Source of the DNA: JAGWBJ01 sp964291465 | GTDB taxonomy: Bacteria > Chloroflexota > Dehalococcoidia > Lucifugimonadales > JAGWBF01 | NCBI GenBank assembly: GCA_964291465.2 | Contig: OZ219931.1 | Span: 62,001-126,000 of the forward strand | DNA length: 64,000 nucleotides | Direction: 5' to 3' | Part shown: in pieces, positions 24,712-32,761 of the stretch | Position numbering within the stretch: the first letter of the stretch is position 1 | How the letters are laid out: every line of letters starts with the position of its first letter | The notes under the pieces: generated by a model | The model's database searches: none | Told to the model about the DNA's origin: nothing | Seen by the model: only the letters and a program-made list of their open reading frames with translations | Program-made: the position numbers and the translations under genes

Positions 24712-26081
24712 GGCGACGTCACCCTCGCCATCTCCAGCACCTCCCCGATGCGGTCGACCCGCTCCAGGTCCCAGAGGCGGTCCAGTAAGGCGTCGGTCCG
24801 GTCCGGGCCCAGCAGGTCCGTGGACAGGGCCCGGAACTTGGCCTCCACCTCCCGGTCCGTCATCGGGTTCTTCCAGTGGCCGCGGTGATAGGGCACCGGC
24901 GACGAGCGGTGGCGCTCCCCCGACTTCGTGACGACCTCCACCGTTGCCAGCATGGCCTTGGGGGCCCGCCGGTTGGCCTCCTCGGTGGCGGCGACCTTCA
25001 CCTTCCCGGTCAGGGCAAGCAGGGAGCCGTCCCGCAGGTACTCGTCGCCGAAGTGGCGCTCCTCCACGTTGCCGTAGGTCAGCGCCACCGCCACCGAGTA
25101 GGGCATGCTGTGGTCTGCCGTCTCACGGTTGGCTGGGCGCCACTTCTCCTCGTCTCCGGCCATGATGTCTATGGCCGTCTGCAGGGTCTCCACCCGCACC
25201 TCGGCGATGTCATCCACGCTGGAGACCCTGTCCCGGACCTCGAGGGCCGCCTCGACCACCGTCTGGGAGTAGAGGCCCAGGGGGAACCTCTTGATGGTCG
25301 CCTCCATCACCTTGAAGGGCCTGCCGTCTCCCCCGAAGGCCTCCGGGCTGAAGGGGTCCCGGCTGACGGCGTTGAAGAACCCTCCGAAACCCTCGAAGAC
25401 GGGGGACGGCCCGGTCAGGCCCCGTTGCGCCATCATCGCGGCGAACACGGCGTTGCGGCTGGCGTTGGCGAAGGCGCACCCCTTCCACATGGACACGTCG
25501 CCGATTCGCGTCTGGTACAGGGCCACGTTGGGCGCCACGCACAGGTTCACCGTCTCCTCGGTCTGCTCACGGGTGAGGCCCATGGCCTTGGCGGCCCCCA
25601 GCCCCCCGGCCACGACTCCCAGGGTAACGTGGTCGAACCTGCGGCTGCGGACGGACACCGCGTCACACAGGCGGCAGAAGGCCTCGTAGGCCAGGACGAC
25701 GGAGGTGATCACCGTCTTCCCACCGGCGCCGCTGACCTCGGCGGGAGACAGGACGGCGGCGATGGCGTCGCTGGGATGCCCCGACTCCAGGCTGGTGTAC
25801 CCGTCATTGAAGTCCAGGTACCGGACCATGACACCGTTGGCGAAGGCGGCCAGGTCGGGGCTCGTCTTTCCCCCGCTGCCCAGCACCGTGGCGGGTTGGG
25901 TGCTGGTGACCGTGGCCGCCATCTCCCGGGCTATTCTGGCGGGCTCGCTGTGGTAGGCGCCGATGGCGCAGCCCAAAGTGTCGACGATGAGCAGCTTCGT
26001 CCGCTTCAGGGCCTCCTCGGGGATGTCCTCGTATCTCAGGGAGTGGCCGTAGGAGCTCAGGTATCGGGCTATGGTGTCCAT
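24708..26081 (-). CDS. MmgE/PrpD family protein (2-methylcitrate dehydratase-like)
   Basis: 457-residue MmgE/PrpD protein, related to 2-methylcitrate dehydratase, cis-aconitate decarboxylase and iminodisuccinate epimerase. Typical N-domain: RTKLLIVDTLGCAIGAY, then YLDFNDGY with the conserved Asp pair, GHPSDAIAAVL, and the MWKGCAFANASRNAVFAA block. C-domain has ETADHSMPYSVAVAL. A GGGAGG site precedes ATG 26081; in-frame codons further upstream belong to the Nudix remnant. Actual substrate unknown; the same family recurs at 39147. Confidence 0.88.
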   Translation of the reverse strand: MDTIARYLSSYGHSLRYEDIPEEALKRTKLLIVDTLGCAIGAYHSEPARIAREMAATVTSTQPATVLGSGGKTSPDLAAFANGVMVRYLDFNDGYTSLESGHPSDAIAAVLSPAEVSGAGGKTVITSVVLAYEAFCRLCDAVSVRSRRFDHVTLGVVAGGLGAAKAMGLTREQTEETVNLCVAPNVALYQTRIGDVSMWKGCAFANASRNAVFAAMMAQRGLTGPSPVFEGFGGFFNAVSRDPFSPEAFGGDGRPFKVMEATIKRFPLGLYSQTVVEAALEVRDRVSSVDDIAEVRVETLQTAIDIMAGDEEKWRPANRETADHSMPYSVAVALTYGNVEERHFGDEYLRDGSLLALTGKVKVAATEEANRRAPKAMLATVEVVTKSGERHRSSPVPYHRGHWKNPMTDREVEAKFRALSTDLLGPDRTDALLDRLWDLERVDRIGEVLEMARVTSP

Positions 26082-26136
26082 GATGTCCTCCCGGTGCATT
26101 GGGATGGGGCTCGACGCCTCTCGCCGGGACGGGCCG

Positions 26137-26343
26137 TCAGTCGAAGACCGTGGGACTCCCGGGACTCTCGTGAAGCCGGAATAGCTGCTCCATCTGGGTC
26201 TGGGTGACGCGGTTGCGGGACAGGTCGGGCAGCTCGTCCCTGCGGAAGAAGCCTGCTTCCTCGGTCTCCGCGCTCTCCACGTGCGCCTCGTCGACCAGCC
26301 GGCACAGGAAGAATAGCATGAACACCGCGAAGAGGTAAGGTGT
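26137..26343 (-). pseudogene. Truncated Nudix hydrolase, C-terminal remnant
   Basis: About 68 residues matching the C-terminus of ADP-ribose-pyrophosphatase-like Nudix proteins: FMLFFLCRLV, then ETEEAGFFRRDELPDLS and a final helix RVTQTQMEQLFRLH. The N-terminal strand and the Nudix box (GX5EX7REUXEEXGU) are absent; the frame changes to unrelated sequence where the higBA promoter begins (26372). This is best read as a gene cut by arrival of the toxin-antitoxin pair or by deletion. The N-terminal piece was not found on the other side of higBA. Confidence 0.65.
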
Positions 26344-26371
26344 ACGGTCGGCAGTGGCTGTCGCCCCAATA

Positions 26372-26400
26372 TTGAACCGTGTCCCGTAACAGGTTACACT
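26372..26400 (+). promoter_or_regulatory. higBA promoter with operator, leaderless
   Basis: TTGAAC (26372-26377), 17-bp spacer, TACACT (26395-26400). The palindrome GTAAC-AG-GTTAC at 26386-26397 overlaps the -10 and is the probable HigA operator for autorepression. The expected +1 is at 26407, the GTG start of higB. Confidence 0.75.
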
Positions 26401-26406
26401 AAACCC

Positions 26407-26685
26407 GTGATCCTCGGTTTCCGCCATAGGGGGCTGGAACGGCTGTACGAGGAAGGCGACCGGCGGCGCATGCCGCCTCAATACGTCGACAAGATCGAGC
26501 GAATTCTTGCCCGGCTCGATTCGGCGACGGAGCCGAGGAATATGGACTTGCCGGGCTATAGGCTTCATGCGTTGAGCGGCGACCTTAGAGGTTTCTGGTC
26601 GGTGATCGTATCACGTAACTGGCGGCTAGTCTTCCGTTTTGACGAGGGCCATGTCCGCGATGTTGATCTAGTCGACTATCACTAG
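26407..26685 (+). CDS. higB: HigB-type toxin (RelE superfamily mRNA interferase)
   Basis: 92-residue RelE/HigB-fold toxin, expected to cleave mRNA on the ribosome. Matches the family order: GFRHRGLERLYEEGDRRRMP, then a helix KIERILARLDSA, LPGYRLHALSGDLRGFWSVIVSRNWRLVFRF and a short acidic end. GTG 26407 sits on the predicted transcription start, with no Shine-Dalgarno. It precedes its antitoxin gene, as is normal for hig loci. Codon usage and base composition are less GC-rich than the flanks, in line with horizontal transfer. Confidence 0.9.
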   Translation: MILGFRHRGLERLYEEGDRRRMPPQYVDKIERILARLDSATEPRNMDLPGYRLHALSGDLRGFWSVIVSRNWRLVFRFDEGHVRDVDLVDYH

Positions 26686-26695
26686 GGAGAGAAAG

Positions 26696-27007
26696 ATGCC
26701 AATGAAGTACCCACCTCACCCTGGCCTAGCCATTCGCTACGACTGCCTGGAGCCCGTCGGCCTAAGCGTCACGGAGGCGGCCCGAATACTGGGGGTGAGC
26801 CGGAAGCAGCTATCCGGCATCGTGAATGGCCGTTCCGGGATCTCGCCGGAAATGGCGATCCGCCTTGATAAAGCGTTCGGAGGCGGCGCTGCTACCTGGT
26901 ACCAGATGCAGGCTGCCTACGACCTGGCCCAAGCAGTCAGCAAGGCCGACAGCATCGATGTTCAGCGTATTACTCTCGACGCTGCCCCAGGGGCAACTAG
27001 ACCTTGA
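26696..27007 (+). CDS. higA: HigA-type antitoxin (XRE helix-turn-helix)
   Basis: 103-residue HigA antitoxin that neutralises HigB and represses the operon. HTH of the HigA/VapI type at about residues 25-60 (LSVTEAARILGVSRKQLSGIVNGRSGIS), followed by the conserved EMAIRLDKAFGGGAATWYQMQAAYDL. Starts ten bases after higB behind GGGAGAGAAAG. Together with the palindromic operator the module looks intact and functional. Confidence 0.92.
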   Translation: MPMKYPPHPGLAIRYDCLEPVGLSVTEAARILGVSRKQLSGIVNGRSGISPEMAIRLDKAFGGGAATWYQMQAAYDLAQAVSKADSIDVQRITLDAAPGATRP

Positions 27008-27056
27008 GGGCACTGAAGCCCCTCAACACTTCGTGATGAATCGAGGTCCCAGTCGT

Positions 27057-27085
27057 TTGACACCCACCCACCCCGGGACTACAAT
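27057..27085 (+). promoter_or_regulatory. Cobalamin operon promoter
   Basis: TTGACA (27057-27062), 17-bp spacer, TACAAT (27080-27085): near consensus. Predicted +1 at about 27092, giving a 300-nt leader that includes the B12 riboswitch and terminator. Confidence 0.8.
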
Positions 27086-27109
27086 GGCCTAGTAGATTAA
27101 CAGACGAAT

Positions 27110-27275
27110 ATCAGTCCCGGGTACCGCGAGGGTTTAATAGGGCAGGCGGTGAGAGTCCGCCGCGGTAGCGCCACTGTGAACGGGGAGCCCACCGGCTTTG
27201 ACCACTGTCCCCAGAGGATGGGAAGGCGCCGGAAGAGCGAAGATCCGTGAGCCAGGAGACCTGCCCGGGTGCATG
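27110..27275 (+). ncRNA. Cobalamin (B12) riboswitch aptamer
   Basis: Shows the conserved order of the B12 aptamer: GGTTTAATAGGG (27131 on), GGTGAGAGTCCGCCGCGGTAGCGCCACTGT with the core GCCACTGTGA, GGGAAGGCGCC..AGAGCGAAGA, and the B12 box AGCCAGGAGACCTGCC (27250-27265). Ends just upstream of a terminator. When adenosyl- or methylcobalamin binds, expression of cobB, the uptake system and cobQ should fall. Edges are approximate. Confidence 0.95.
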
Positions 27276-27360
27276 GAGTCCTGCTCTGCGCACAACAGAG
27301 ACAGCTCCTGGGCAGCCGCCGGCTTTTCTCCCACCCCCGGTTGCCCGAGGCAGAAGGTCG

Positions 27361-27391
27361 AACCCCTGGCAGCGCAGAGCCGGGGGTTTTT
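27361..27391 (+). terminator. Intrinsic terminator of the riboswitch, overlapping the cobB ribosome-binding site
   Basis: Stem AACCCCTGGC (27361-27370) with GCCGGGGGTT (27379-27388), ten pairs including one wobble, an 8-nt loop, then a T-run. The GGGGG in the 3' arm is also the only Shine-Dalgarno candidate for the cobB TTG start at 27394, so the hairpin can both end transcription and hide the start. Confidence 0.85.
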
Positions 27392-27393
27392 CA

Positions 27394-28812
27394 TTGTCAG
27401 CCACAAACAGTATCCCAACCCTGGTCGTCGCCGGGGTCCGCAGCGGGGTGGGCAAGACCACCGTCGCCACGGGCCTCATGGCCGCCCTAACGGCCAGAGG
27501 GTACAGGGTGGGGCCGTTCAAGGCCGGTCCCGACTACATAGATCCGTCCTATCACCGCATCGCCTGCGGCGTTCCGTGCCGCAACCTGGACACCTGGCTC
27601 CTGTCTCCCGACGTGGTGGTCGAGTTGTTCCGCAGGGCCGTCTCGAACAGGGACGTGGCCGTCGTGGAGGGGGTCATGGGCCTGTACGACGGCCACTCCA
27701 GCCTGGGCGAGAGAGGCTCCACGGCGGAGCTGGCCAAGCTGCTGGGCGCGCCGGTGGTGCTGGTGGCCGATGCATCCAAGGTGGCCCGCAGCGTGGCCGC
27801 GGAGGTGCTGGGGTACCAGAGCTTCGACCCGGCGGTCGATATCGCCGGCGTCGTCCTCAACGGCATCGCCGGGCCGGGGCACCTGGAGTTCTGCAAGCCC
27901 CAGGTGGAGGAAACCACCGGGATACCCGTGCTGGGATACATGCCCCACCGTGAAGACCTGATTCAGCCCGAGCGTCACCTGGGACTGGTGCCCACCGTCG
28001 AGGGCACGGTGGCCGGGGACTGGTACCGGAGGCTCACAAGCCAGGTGGAGGAGACCATAGACCTGGAGCAGCTCATGGCGCTGGCGTCCCGGGCGCGGCT
28101 TCCCGACGCGCTGCCCCAAGTGTTTCCCGAGGAGCCCCAGGAAGCCAGGGCCCGCGTCGCCGTGGCCATGGACCGCGCCTTCAGCTTCTACTACCAGGAC
28201 TCCCTGGACCTGCTGGAGTCCTGGGGCGCCGAGGTCGTGCCCTTCAGCCCCCTGGAGGACCCGGAGCTGCCCGAGGGCGCCGGCGGCGTCTACATAGGCG
28301 GCGGCTTCCCGGAGATGTACGTGGAAGAGCTGTCCCGCAACACGGGCATGACCGCCTCCATACGGGAGGCGGCAAGGAGGGGCATCCCCATCTATGGGGA
28401 GTGCGGCGGTCTCATGTACCTGGGTGGCGGGCTGACGGACTTCCAGGGAACGCCGCACCCCATGGTCGGCCTTCTGCCAGTCTCGTCGTCCATGCCGGGC
28501 AGCCGCCTGGTCCTGGGGTACCGCGAGGTGGAGGCGTTGGCCGACGGGCCCCTGCTCCGGCGGGGGCAGAGGGTCAGGGGCCATGAGTTTCACTGGTCCG
28601 TGCAGGATGGGGCGCCGTCCCGGCAGGACGCGGCCTACAGCGTGGTCGACCAGGAGGGCCGCCTGGAGGGGTTCCGTGCCGGGAGCGTGGTGGCGTCCTA
28701 CGTGCACCTGCACATGGCCAGCGACCCGTCGCTGGCGCCCCGGTTCGTGGACGCATGCTCAGTCGAAGAGAAGGGTCCTGGACGGGTATCCTCGGCCCTC
28801 ACGCGGAGGTAG
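27394..28812 (+). CDS. cobB: Cobyrinate a,c-diamide synthase
   Basis: ATP- and glutamine-dependent amidation of carboxylates a and c of cobyrinic acid (CobB/CbiA, 472 residues). ATPase domain starts TLVVAGVRSGVGKTTVA (P-loop) with PFKAGPDYIDPSYH and the EGVMGLYDG switch; the C-terminal class I amidotransferase domain has the nucleophile in YGECGGLMYLGG and GHEFHWS, with the final His in SYVHLHM. TTG 27394 begins immediately after the terminator T-run. First gene of the riboswitch-controlled operon. Confidence 0.93.
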   Translation: MSATNSIPTLVVAGVRSGVGKTTVATGLMAALTARGYRVGPFKAGPDYIDPSYHRIACGVPCRNLDTWLLSPDVVVELFRRAVSNRDVAVVEGVMGLYDGHSSLGERGSTAELAKLLGAPVVLVADASKVARSVAAEVLGYQSFDPAVDIAGVVLNGIAGPGHLEFCKPQVEETTGIPVLGYMPHREDLIQPERHLGLVPTVEGTVAGDWYRRLTSQVEETIDLEQLMALASRARLPDALPQVFPEEPQEARARVAVAMDRAFSFYYQDSLDLLESWGAEVVPFSPLEDPELPEGAGGVYIGGGFPEMYVEELSRNTGMTASIREAARRGIPIYGECGGLMYLGGGLTDFQGTPHPMVGLLPVSSSMPGSRLVLGYREVEALADGPLLRRGQRVRGHEFHWSVQDGAPSRQDAAYSVVDQEGRLEGFRAGSVVASYVHLHMASDPSLAPRFVDACSVEEKGPGRVSSALTRR

Positions 28813-28818
28813 CTGGAT

Positions 28819-30738
28819 ATGGCGATCTGGTACAAGGCGTTGGGGATGAGGACGTACCGTAGGGCGCTCCTGGCCGGCGTCCTCGCGCTCCTGCTGGCGT
28901 TGGGAATGGCCTGCGAGGGGGACCCCACCGCCGCGCCGGCCGGCACATCGCCGCCGTCGGGCGCGGCCGGTCCGACGGCGAGCCCCGCGGCCCCGTCCAC
29001 GCCGGAACCGGCGGCCACCGTGCCGGCCCCGTCCAGCCCGACGGAGGCCGCCGCCACTGCCCGGCCGGCAACGCCGCCGGCTCCCCGGCCGACCTCCCCA
29101 TCGGCTCCCGCCACGCCTACCCCGGCGCCAACCGAGCCGCCCTCCGCCTTTCCCGTCGTAATCACCGACAGCAACGGCAACGACGTCGTCTTCGAGGAGC
29201 CTCCCCAGCGGATAGTGGCATACAACGCCGTCGCGGTGGAGACCCTGTTCGCCATGGGCGAGGGCCATCGGGTGGCCGGCACCCACGATTTCGTCACCTA
29301 TCCCCCGGAGGCGGACGCGGTGCCCAAAGTGGGGGACGCGTTCAACGTGAACGCCGAAAAGATCCTGGAGACGGACCCGGACCTGATATACGTCTTCTTC
29401 GCCAGCAGCTACGATCAGGTCAAGGACCTGGGCATCAAGGTGCTGTACCTGGAGAGCCCCACGACCCTGGACGGAATCCCCGAGAGAATGCGCATGTGGG
29501 GGCGGATAACCGGAAACGTCGATGCCGCGGAGACGCTGGCGGCGGCCTACGAAGGCAGGCTCGACGCCCTGCTGGGGAAGCTGTCCGCCGTGGACCGGGG
29601 CCCTAGGATCCTCTACGACGTGGGTGGAGGCTGGACCGTTGGTCCCGACACCATAATCGGCCAGCTTCTGGACCTGCTGAAGGCGGAGAACGTCGCCGGA
29701 GACCTGACGGGCTGGAACCAGATAAGCCCCGAGGTGGTCGTGGAACGAGACCCGGAGGTCATCATCACCGGAACTGCCCAGGAGTTCCTGGGCAACCCGG
29801 CCTTCCGGGACGTATCGGCGGTGAAGAGCAGGCGGCTCTATGCCGTGGAGCCTTCGGGAGTCCTCAGTGTCTTCGGTCCCAGGTTCATAGAAGGGGTCGA
29901 GGGGCTCGCCAGGCTGCTCCACCCGAACGTATTCGCCTTCCCCGTCGTGGTCACCGACAGCAACGGCAACGACGTGACCTTCGACGCCCCGCCCGAGCGC
30001 ATCGTCGCCCTGACCTCGGTGGTGGTGGAGATCCTCTTCGCCGTGGGGGAGGGTCACCGCATAGTGGGCACCCACGACTTCGTCTCGTATCCCCCCGAGG
30101 CCGACGACGTGCCGCGAATGGGCAGCGCCTTCCAGGTGAACGCGGAGCAGGTCATCGCGGCGGACCCGGACCTGATATCCGTCTTCTATGCCAGCAGCTA
30201 CGAGCAGGTGGAGGGCCTGGGTCCCACGGTGCTCTACCTGGAGAGCCCCAGCACCCTGGACGGGATCCCGGACCGCATGCGTTTGTGGGGACGAATCACC
30301 GGGAGATGGGAAGCCGGCGAGAGGCTGGCCCTGGAGTTCGAGACCAAGCTGAACGACATGCTGGACCGGCTGGCGTCCCTGGAGCAGGGCCCCCGGCTGT
30401 TCCACGACGACTCCCTCCTCTACACCCGCGGCCCCGGCACCATCCTGGGCCAGGTGTACGGCCTGCTCAAGGCGCAGAACATCGCCCACGACATCGAGGG
30501 CTATGGGCAGCTGACCCCCGAGGTCCTGGTGGAGCGAGACCCCGAGGTGATCATCGTCACGTTCCCCAGCCGGGTGCAGGAGATCATGGAGGACCCCGCG
30601 TTCCAGGATGTGTCGGCCGTAAAGAACGGCAGGGTCTACGTGGTCGAACCCGATGGGCTCGTCAGCGTCTTCGGCACCAGGTTCATAGAGGGGATCGAAT
30701 TCCTTGCCCGGGTGATCCACCCGGACCGGTTCGAGTAG
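28819..30738 (+). CDS. Lipoprotein with two fused BtuF-like corrinoid-binding domains
   Basis: 639 residues. N-terminal lipoprotein signal with lipobox LALGMAC (Cys at about 32), then a ~70-residue Pro/Ala/Thr/Ser linker, then two consecutive periplasmic-binding domains (PF01497), about 110-370 and 374-639. Both begin FPVV(I/V)TDSNGNDV and repeat the same landmarks (GTHDFV.YPPEAD, PDLI.VF.ASSY, VLYLESP.TLDGIP, VEPGLVSVFG-like ends), so this is an internal duplication. It is the solute-binding part of the B12 ABC importer coded next to it. ATG 28819 has GGAGG nine bases upstream, 6 bp after cobB. Confidence 0.9.
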   Translation: MAIWYKALGMRTYRRALLAGVLALLLALGMACEGDPTAAPAGTSPPSGAAGPTASPAAPSTPEPAATVPAPSSPTEAAATARPATPPAPRPTSPSAPATPTPAPTEPPSAFPVVITDSNGNDVVFEEPPQRIVAYNAVAVETLFAMGEGHRVAGTHDFVTYPPEADAVPKVGDAFNVNAEKILETDPDLIYVFFASSYDQVKDLGIKVLYLESPTTLDGIPERMRMWGRITGNVDAAETLAAAYEGRLDALLGKLSAVDRGPRILYDVGGGWTVGPDTIIGQLLDLLKAENVAGDLTGWNQISPEVVVERDPEVIITGTAQEFLGNPAFRDVSAVKSRRLYAVEPSGVLSVFGPRFIEGVEGLARLLHPNVFAFPVVVTDSNGNDVTFDAPPERIVALTSVVVEILFAVGEGHRIVGTHDFVSYPPEADDVPRMGSAFQVNAEQVIAADPDLISVFYASSYEQVEGLGPTVLYLESPSTLDGIPDRMRLWGRITGRWEAGERLALEFETKLNDMLDRLASLEQGPRLFHDDSLLYTRGPGTILGQVYGLLKAQNIAHDIEGYGQLTPEVLVERDPEVIIVTFPSRVQEIMEDPAFQDVSAVKNGRVYVVEPDGLVSVFGTRFIEGIEFLARVIHPDRFE

Positions 30739-30748
30739 CGGCGGAGCG

Positions 30749-31888
30749 ATGAGGATAGGCCTGCCTTTCTCCATGGGAGGGACGAGGGGAGCCACGAAGG
30801 ACCGCGGGGCCGCGGGGGACGGGAGCCGCCCGGGGACCGCGGCGCGTCCCAGGCCCTTGTACATGGTCTACCCGTGGTGGCGCCTGGCCGTCGGGCTGGC
30901 CGTGGTGGTCCTCATCGGCGTGGCGGCCCTGGGCATCGGGTCCGTGAACGTGCCTCCCCTCACGACGACCAAGATACTGGTCGACCAGCTGCCCTTCGTG
31001 GAAGTCGAGGGCGATTGGCCCAACGGCTGGAACTCCATAATCTGGAACATCCGGTTCCCCAGGGTCGTGCTGGCCGGCCTGGTGGGGGCGTGCCTGGCCA
31101 TCGCGGGAGCGGCTTACCAGGGCCTCTTCCGCAACCCGTTGGCCGAACCGGGCCTCATAGGGGTGTCCTCGGGGGCCGCCCTGGGGGCCACGGTGGTGCT
31201 GGTCACCAGCGTACCCTTCTACGTCTTCGGCTACAGCCTGCTGCCCATAGCCGCCTTTGCTGGAGGGATCGTGACGGTAGCCGTGGCCTACACGGTGTCC
31301 AGGCAGGCCAACGGAGTCCCCCTCTTGACGCTGATCCTTGCCGGGGTCGCCATCGCCTCCCTGGCCACCGCCGTGTCGAGCCTCCTGATGATCCGCAGCG
31401 ACCCCGACGTCCGGCCCCTCCTCTCCTGGCTCCTGGGGGGAGGCCTGATATCGTCCCAGTGGGACGACATCTACATGCTGCTCCCGTACCTGGTGGTGGG
31501 GGCCCTGGTCCTGATGGGGTATAGCCGCATTCTCAACACGTTCCAGGTGAACGAGGAGGAGGCCAAGCAGCTTGGCGTGAACGTGGAGAAGACCAAGGTC
31601 GTCCTCGTCGTGGTGGCGACCCTGATAACGGCGGCCTCCGTATCGGTGGCCGGGATAGTGGGTTTCGTGGGGCTCATAGCTCCCCACGCGGTGAGGCTGA
31701 TATGGGGGCAGGACAATCGCTTTCTGCTGCCCATGGCCATGCTTACGGGCGTGGGGTTCATGATAGCGGCGGACCTGATCGGCCGCACCATAGCCAGCCC
31801 CAGCGAGCTGCCAGTGGGCGTGGTGACCTCCTTCTGCGGGGCGCCCTTCTTCCTATATCTCCTGCGCAAGAGGAAAGTGGTGCTTTGA
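30749..31888 (+). CDS. btuC: Vitamin B12 ABC transporter permease (FecCD family)
   Basis: 379-residue permease of the BtuC/FecCD family with about ten membrane helices. Conserved blocks: RFPRVVLAGLVGACLAIAGAAYQGLFRNPLAEPGLIGVSSGAALGA spans the classic signature, and GFVGLIAPHAVR lies at the coupling region with BtuD. It has a 35-residue hydrophilic N-terminal extension before the first helix. Located between the binding lipoprotein and the ATPase, so the transported substrate is very probably a corrinoid, as the riboswitch also implies. Confidence 0.92.
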   Translation: MRIGLPFSMGGTRGATKDRGAAGDGSRPGTAARPRPLYMVYPWWRLAVGLAVVVLIGVAALGIGSVNVPPLTTTKILVDQLPFVEVEGDWPNGWNSIIWNIRFPRVVLAGLVGACLAIAGAAYQGLFRNPLAEPGLIGVSSGAALGATVVLVTSVPFYVFGYSLLPIAAFAGGIVTVAVAYTVSRQANGVPLLTLILAGVAIASLATAVSSLLMIRSDPDVRPLLSWLLGGGLISSQWDDIYMLLPYLVVGALVLMGYSRILNTFQVNEEEAKQLGVNVEKTKVVLVVVATLITAASVSVAGIVGFVGLIAPHAVRLIWGQDNRFLLPMAMLTGVGFMIAADLIGRTIASPSELPVGVVTSFCGAPFFLYLLRKRKVVL

Positions 31889-31890
31889 GC

Positions 31891-32700
31891 ATGGAGACTC
31901 CCCTGAAAGCGACGGGGATAGGGTTCTCCTACGGCCAGCGGACCATCTTGCATGATGTCGACCTGGAGGCGGAGACCGGGGAGGCCGTGGGCATCGTGGG
32001 TCCCAACGGGTGCGGCAAGACCACCCTGCTGAGGATAGTCGGCGGCAGCCTTACTCCCGGACATGGCGACGTGTACATACGCGGGGAGAGGCTACCCTCC
32101 CTGCGTCCCAGGGACCGGGCACGGCTGGTGGCCATGGTGCAGCAGAGCCCGGCGGTGCCGCCCGGCTTCTCCGCGCTGGAGGTGGTCCTGATGGGCCGGA
32201 ACCCGTACCTGGGGCTGCTTCAGTGGGAGGGGCAGAGGGACCTGGACGTCTGCCAGGAGGTGATGGAGCTCACCGAGACGTGGGAGTACGCCGCCCGGCC
32301 CGTCTCCACCCTGTCGGGCGGGGAGCTGCAGAGGGTGTTCATCGCCCGCGCCCTGGCGCAGCAGACGCCCGTGCTCATTCTCGATGAGCCCACCTCCCAC
32401 CTGGACATAAGCTACCAGACCGCCGTGATGGACATGATAGAGAGGATTCGCAGGAAGACCAGGATAACCGTCCTGGCGGCCATGCACGACCTGAGCCTGG
32501 CGGCCCAGTATTGCAGCCGGATAGTCGCCCTCCACCAGGGGACCATCGTTGCCTCCGGGGAGCCTTCGGAGGTGTTGACGGTGGACGTGGTCTCCCGGGT
32601 CTTCGGAGCTCCCGTCTCCGTGATAGAGCACCCGGTCCACAAGACGCCGGTGATACTCCCGCTGGGGCAGGTAGCCAACGGACGGGAGAAGGTCCGGTAG
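31891..32700 (+). CDS. btuD: Vitamin B12 ABC transporter ATP-binding protein
   Basis: 269-residue ABC ATPase: Walker A GPNGCGKTTLL, Q-loop VQQSPAVP, signature LSGGELQRVFIARAL, Walker B LILDEPTSHLD and switch His in AAMHDLSLA. FepC/BtuD subfamily with a C-terminal extension carrying VSVIEHPVHKTPVILPL. ATG 31891 is two bases after the btuC stop. Powers import by the BtuC permease. Confidence 0.92.
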   Translation: METPLKATGIGFSYGQRTILHDVDLEAETGEAVGIVGPNGCGKTTLLRIVGGSLTPGHGDVYIRGERLPSLRPRDRARLVAMVQQSPAVPPGFSALEVVLMGRNPYLGLLQWEGQRDLDVCQEVMELTETWEYAARPVSTLSGGELQRVFIARALAQQTPVLILDEPTSHLDISYQTAVMDMIERIRRKTRITVLAAMHDLSLAAQYCSRIVALHQGTIVASGEPSEVLTVDVVSRVFGAPVSVIEHPVHKTPVILPLGQVANGREKVR

Positions 32701-32761
32701 TGGAGTATTGCCAGGGCCCGGACCATAGCGACCCCGGCATCGCCGGGAACGTGGGGGTACT

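Noticed and set aside
28799..29101. Minus-strand frames opposite the lipoprotein's linker
   Set aside because: Low-complexity antisense of the Pro/Ala/Thr linker.
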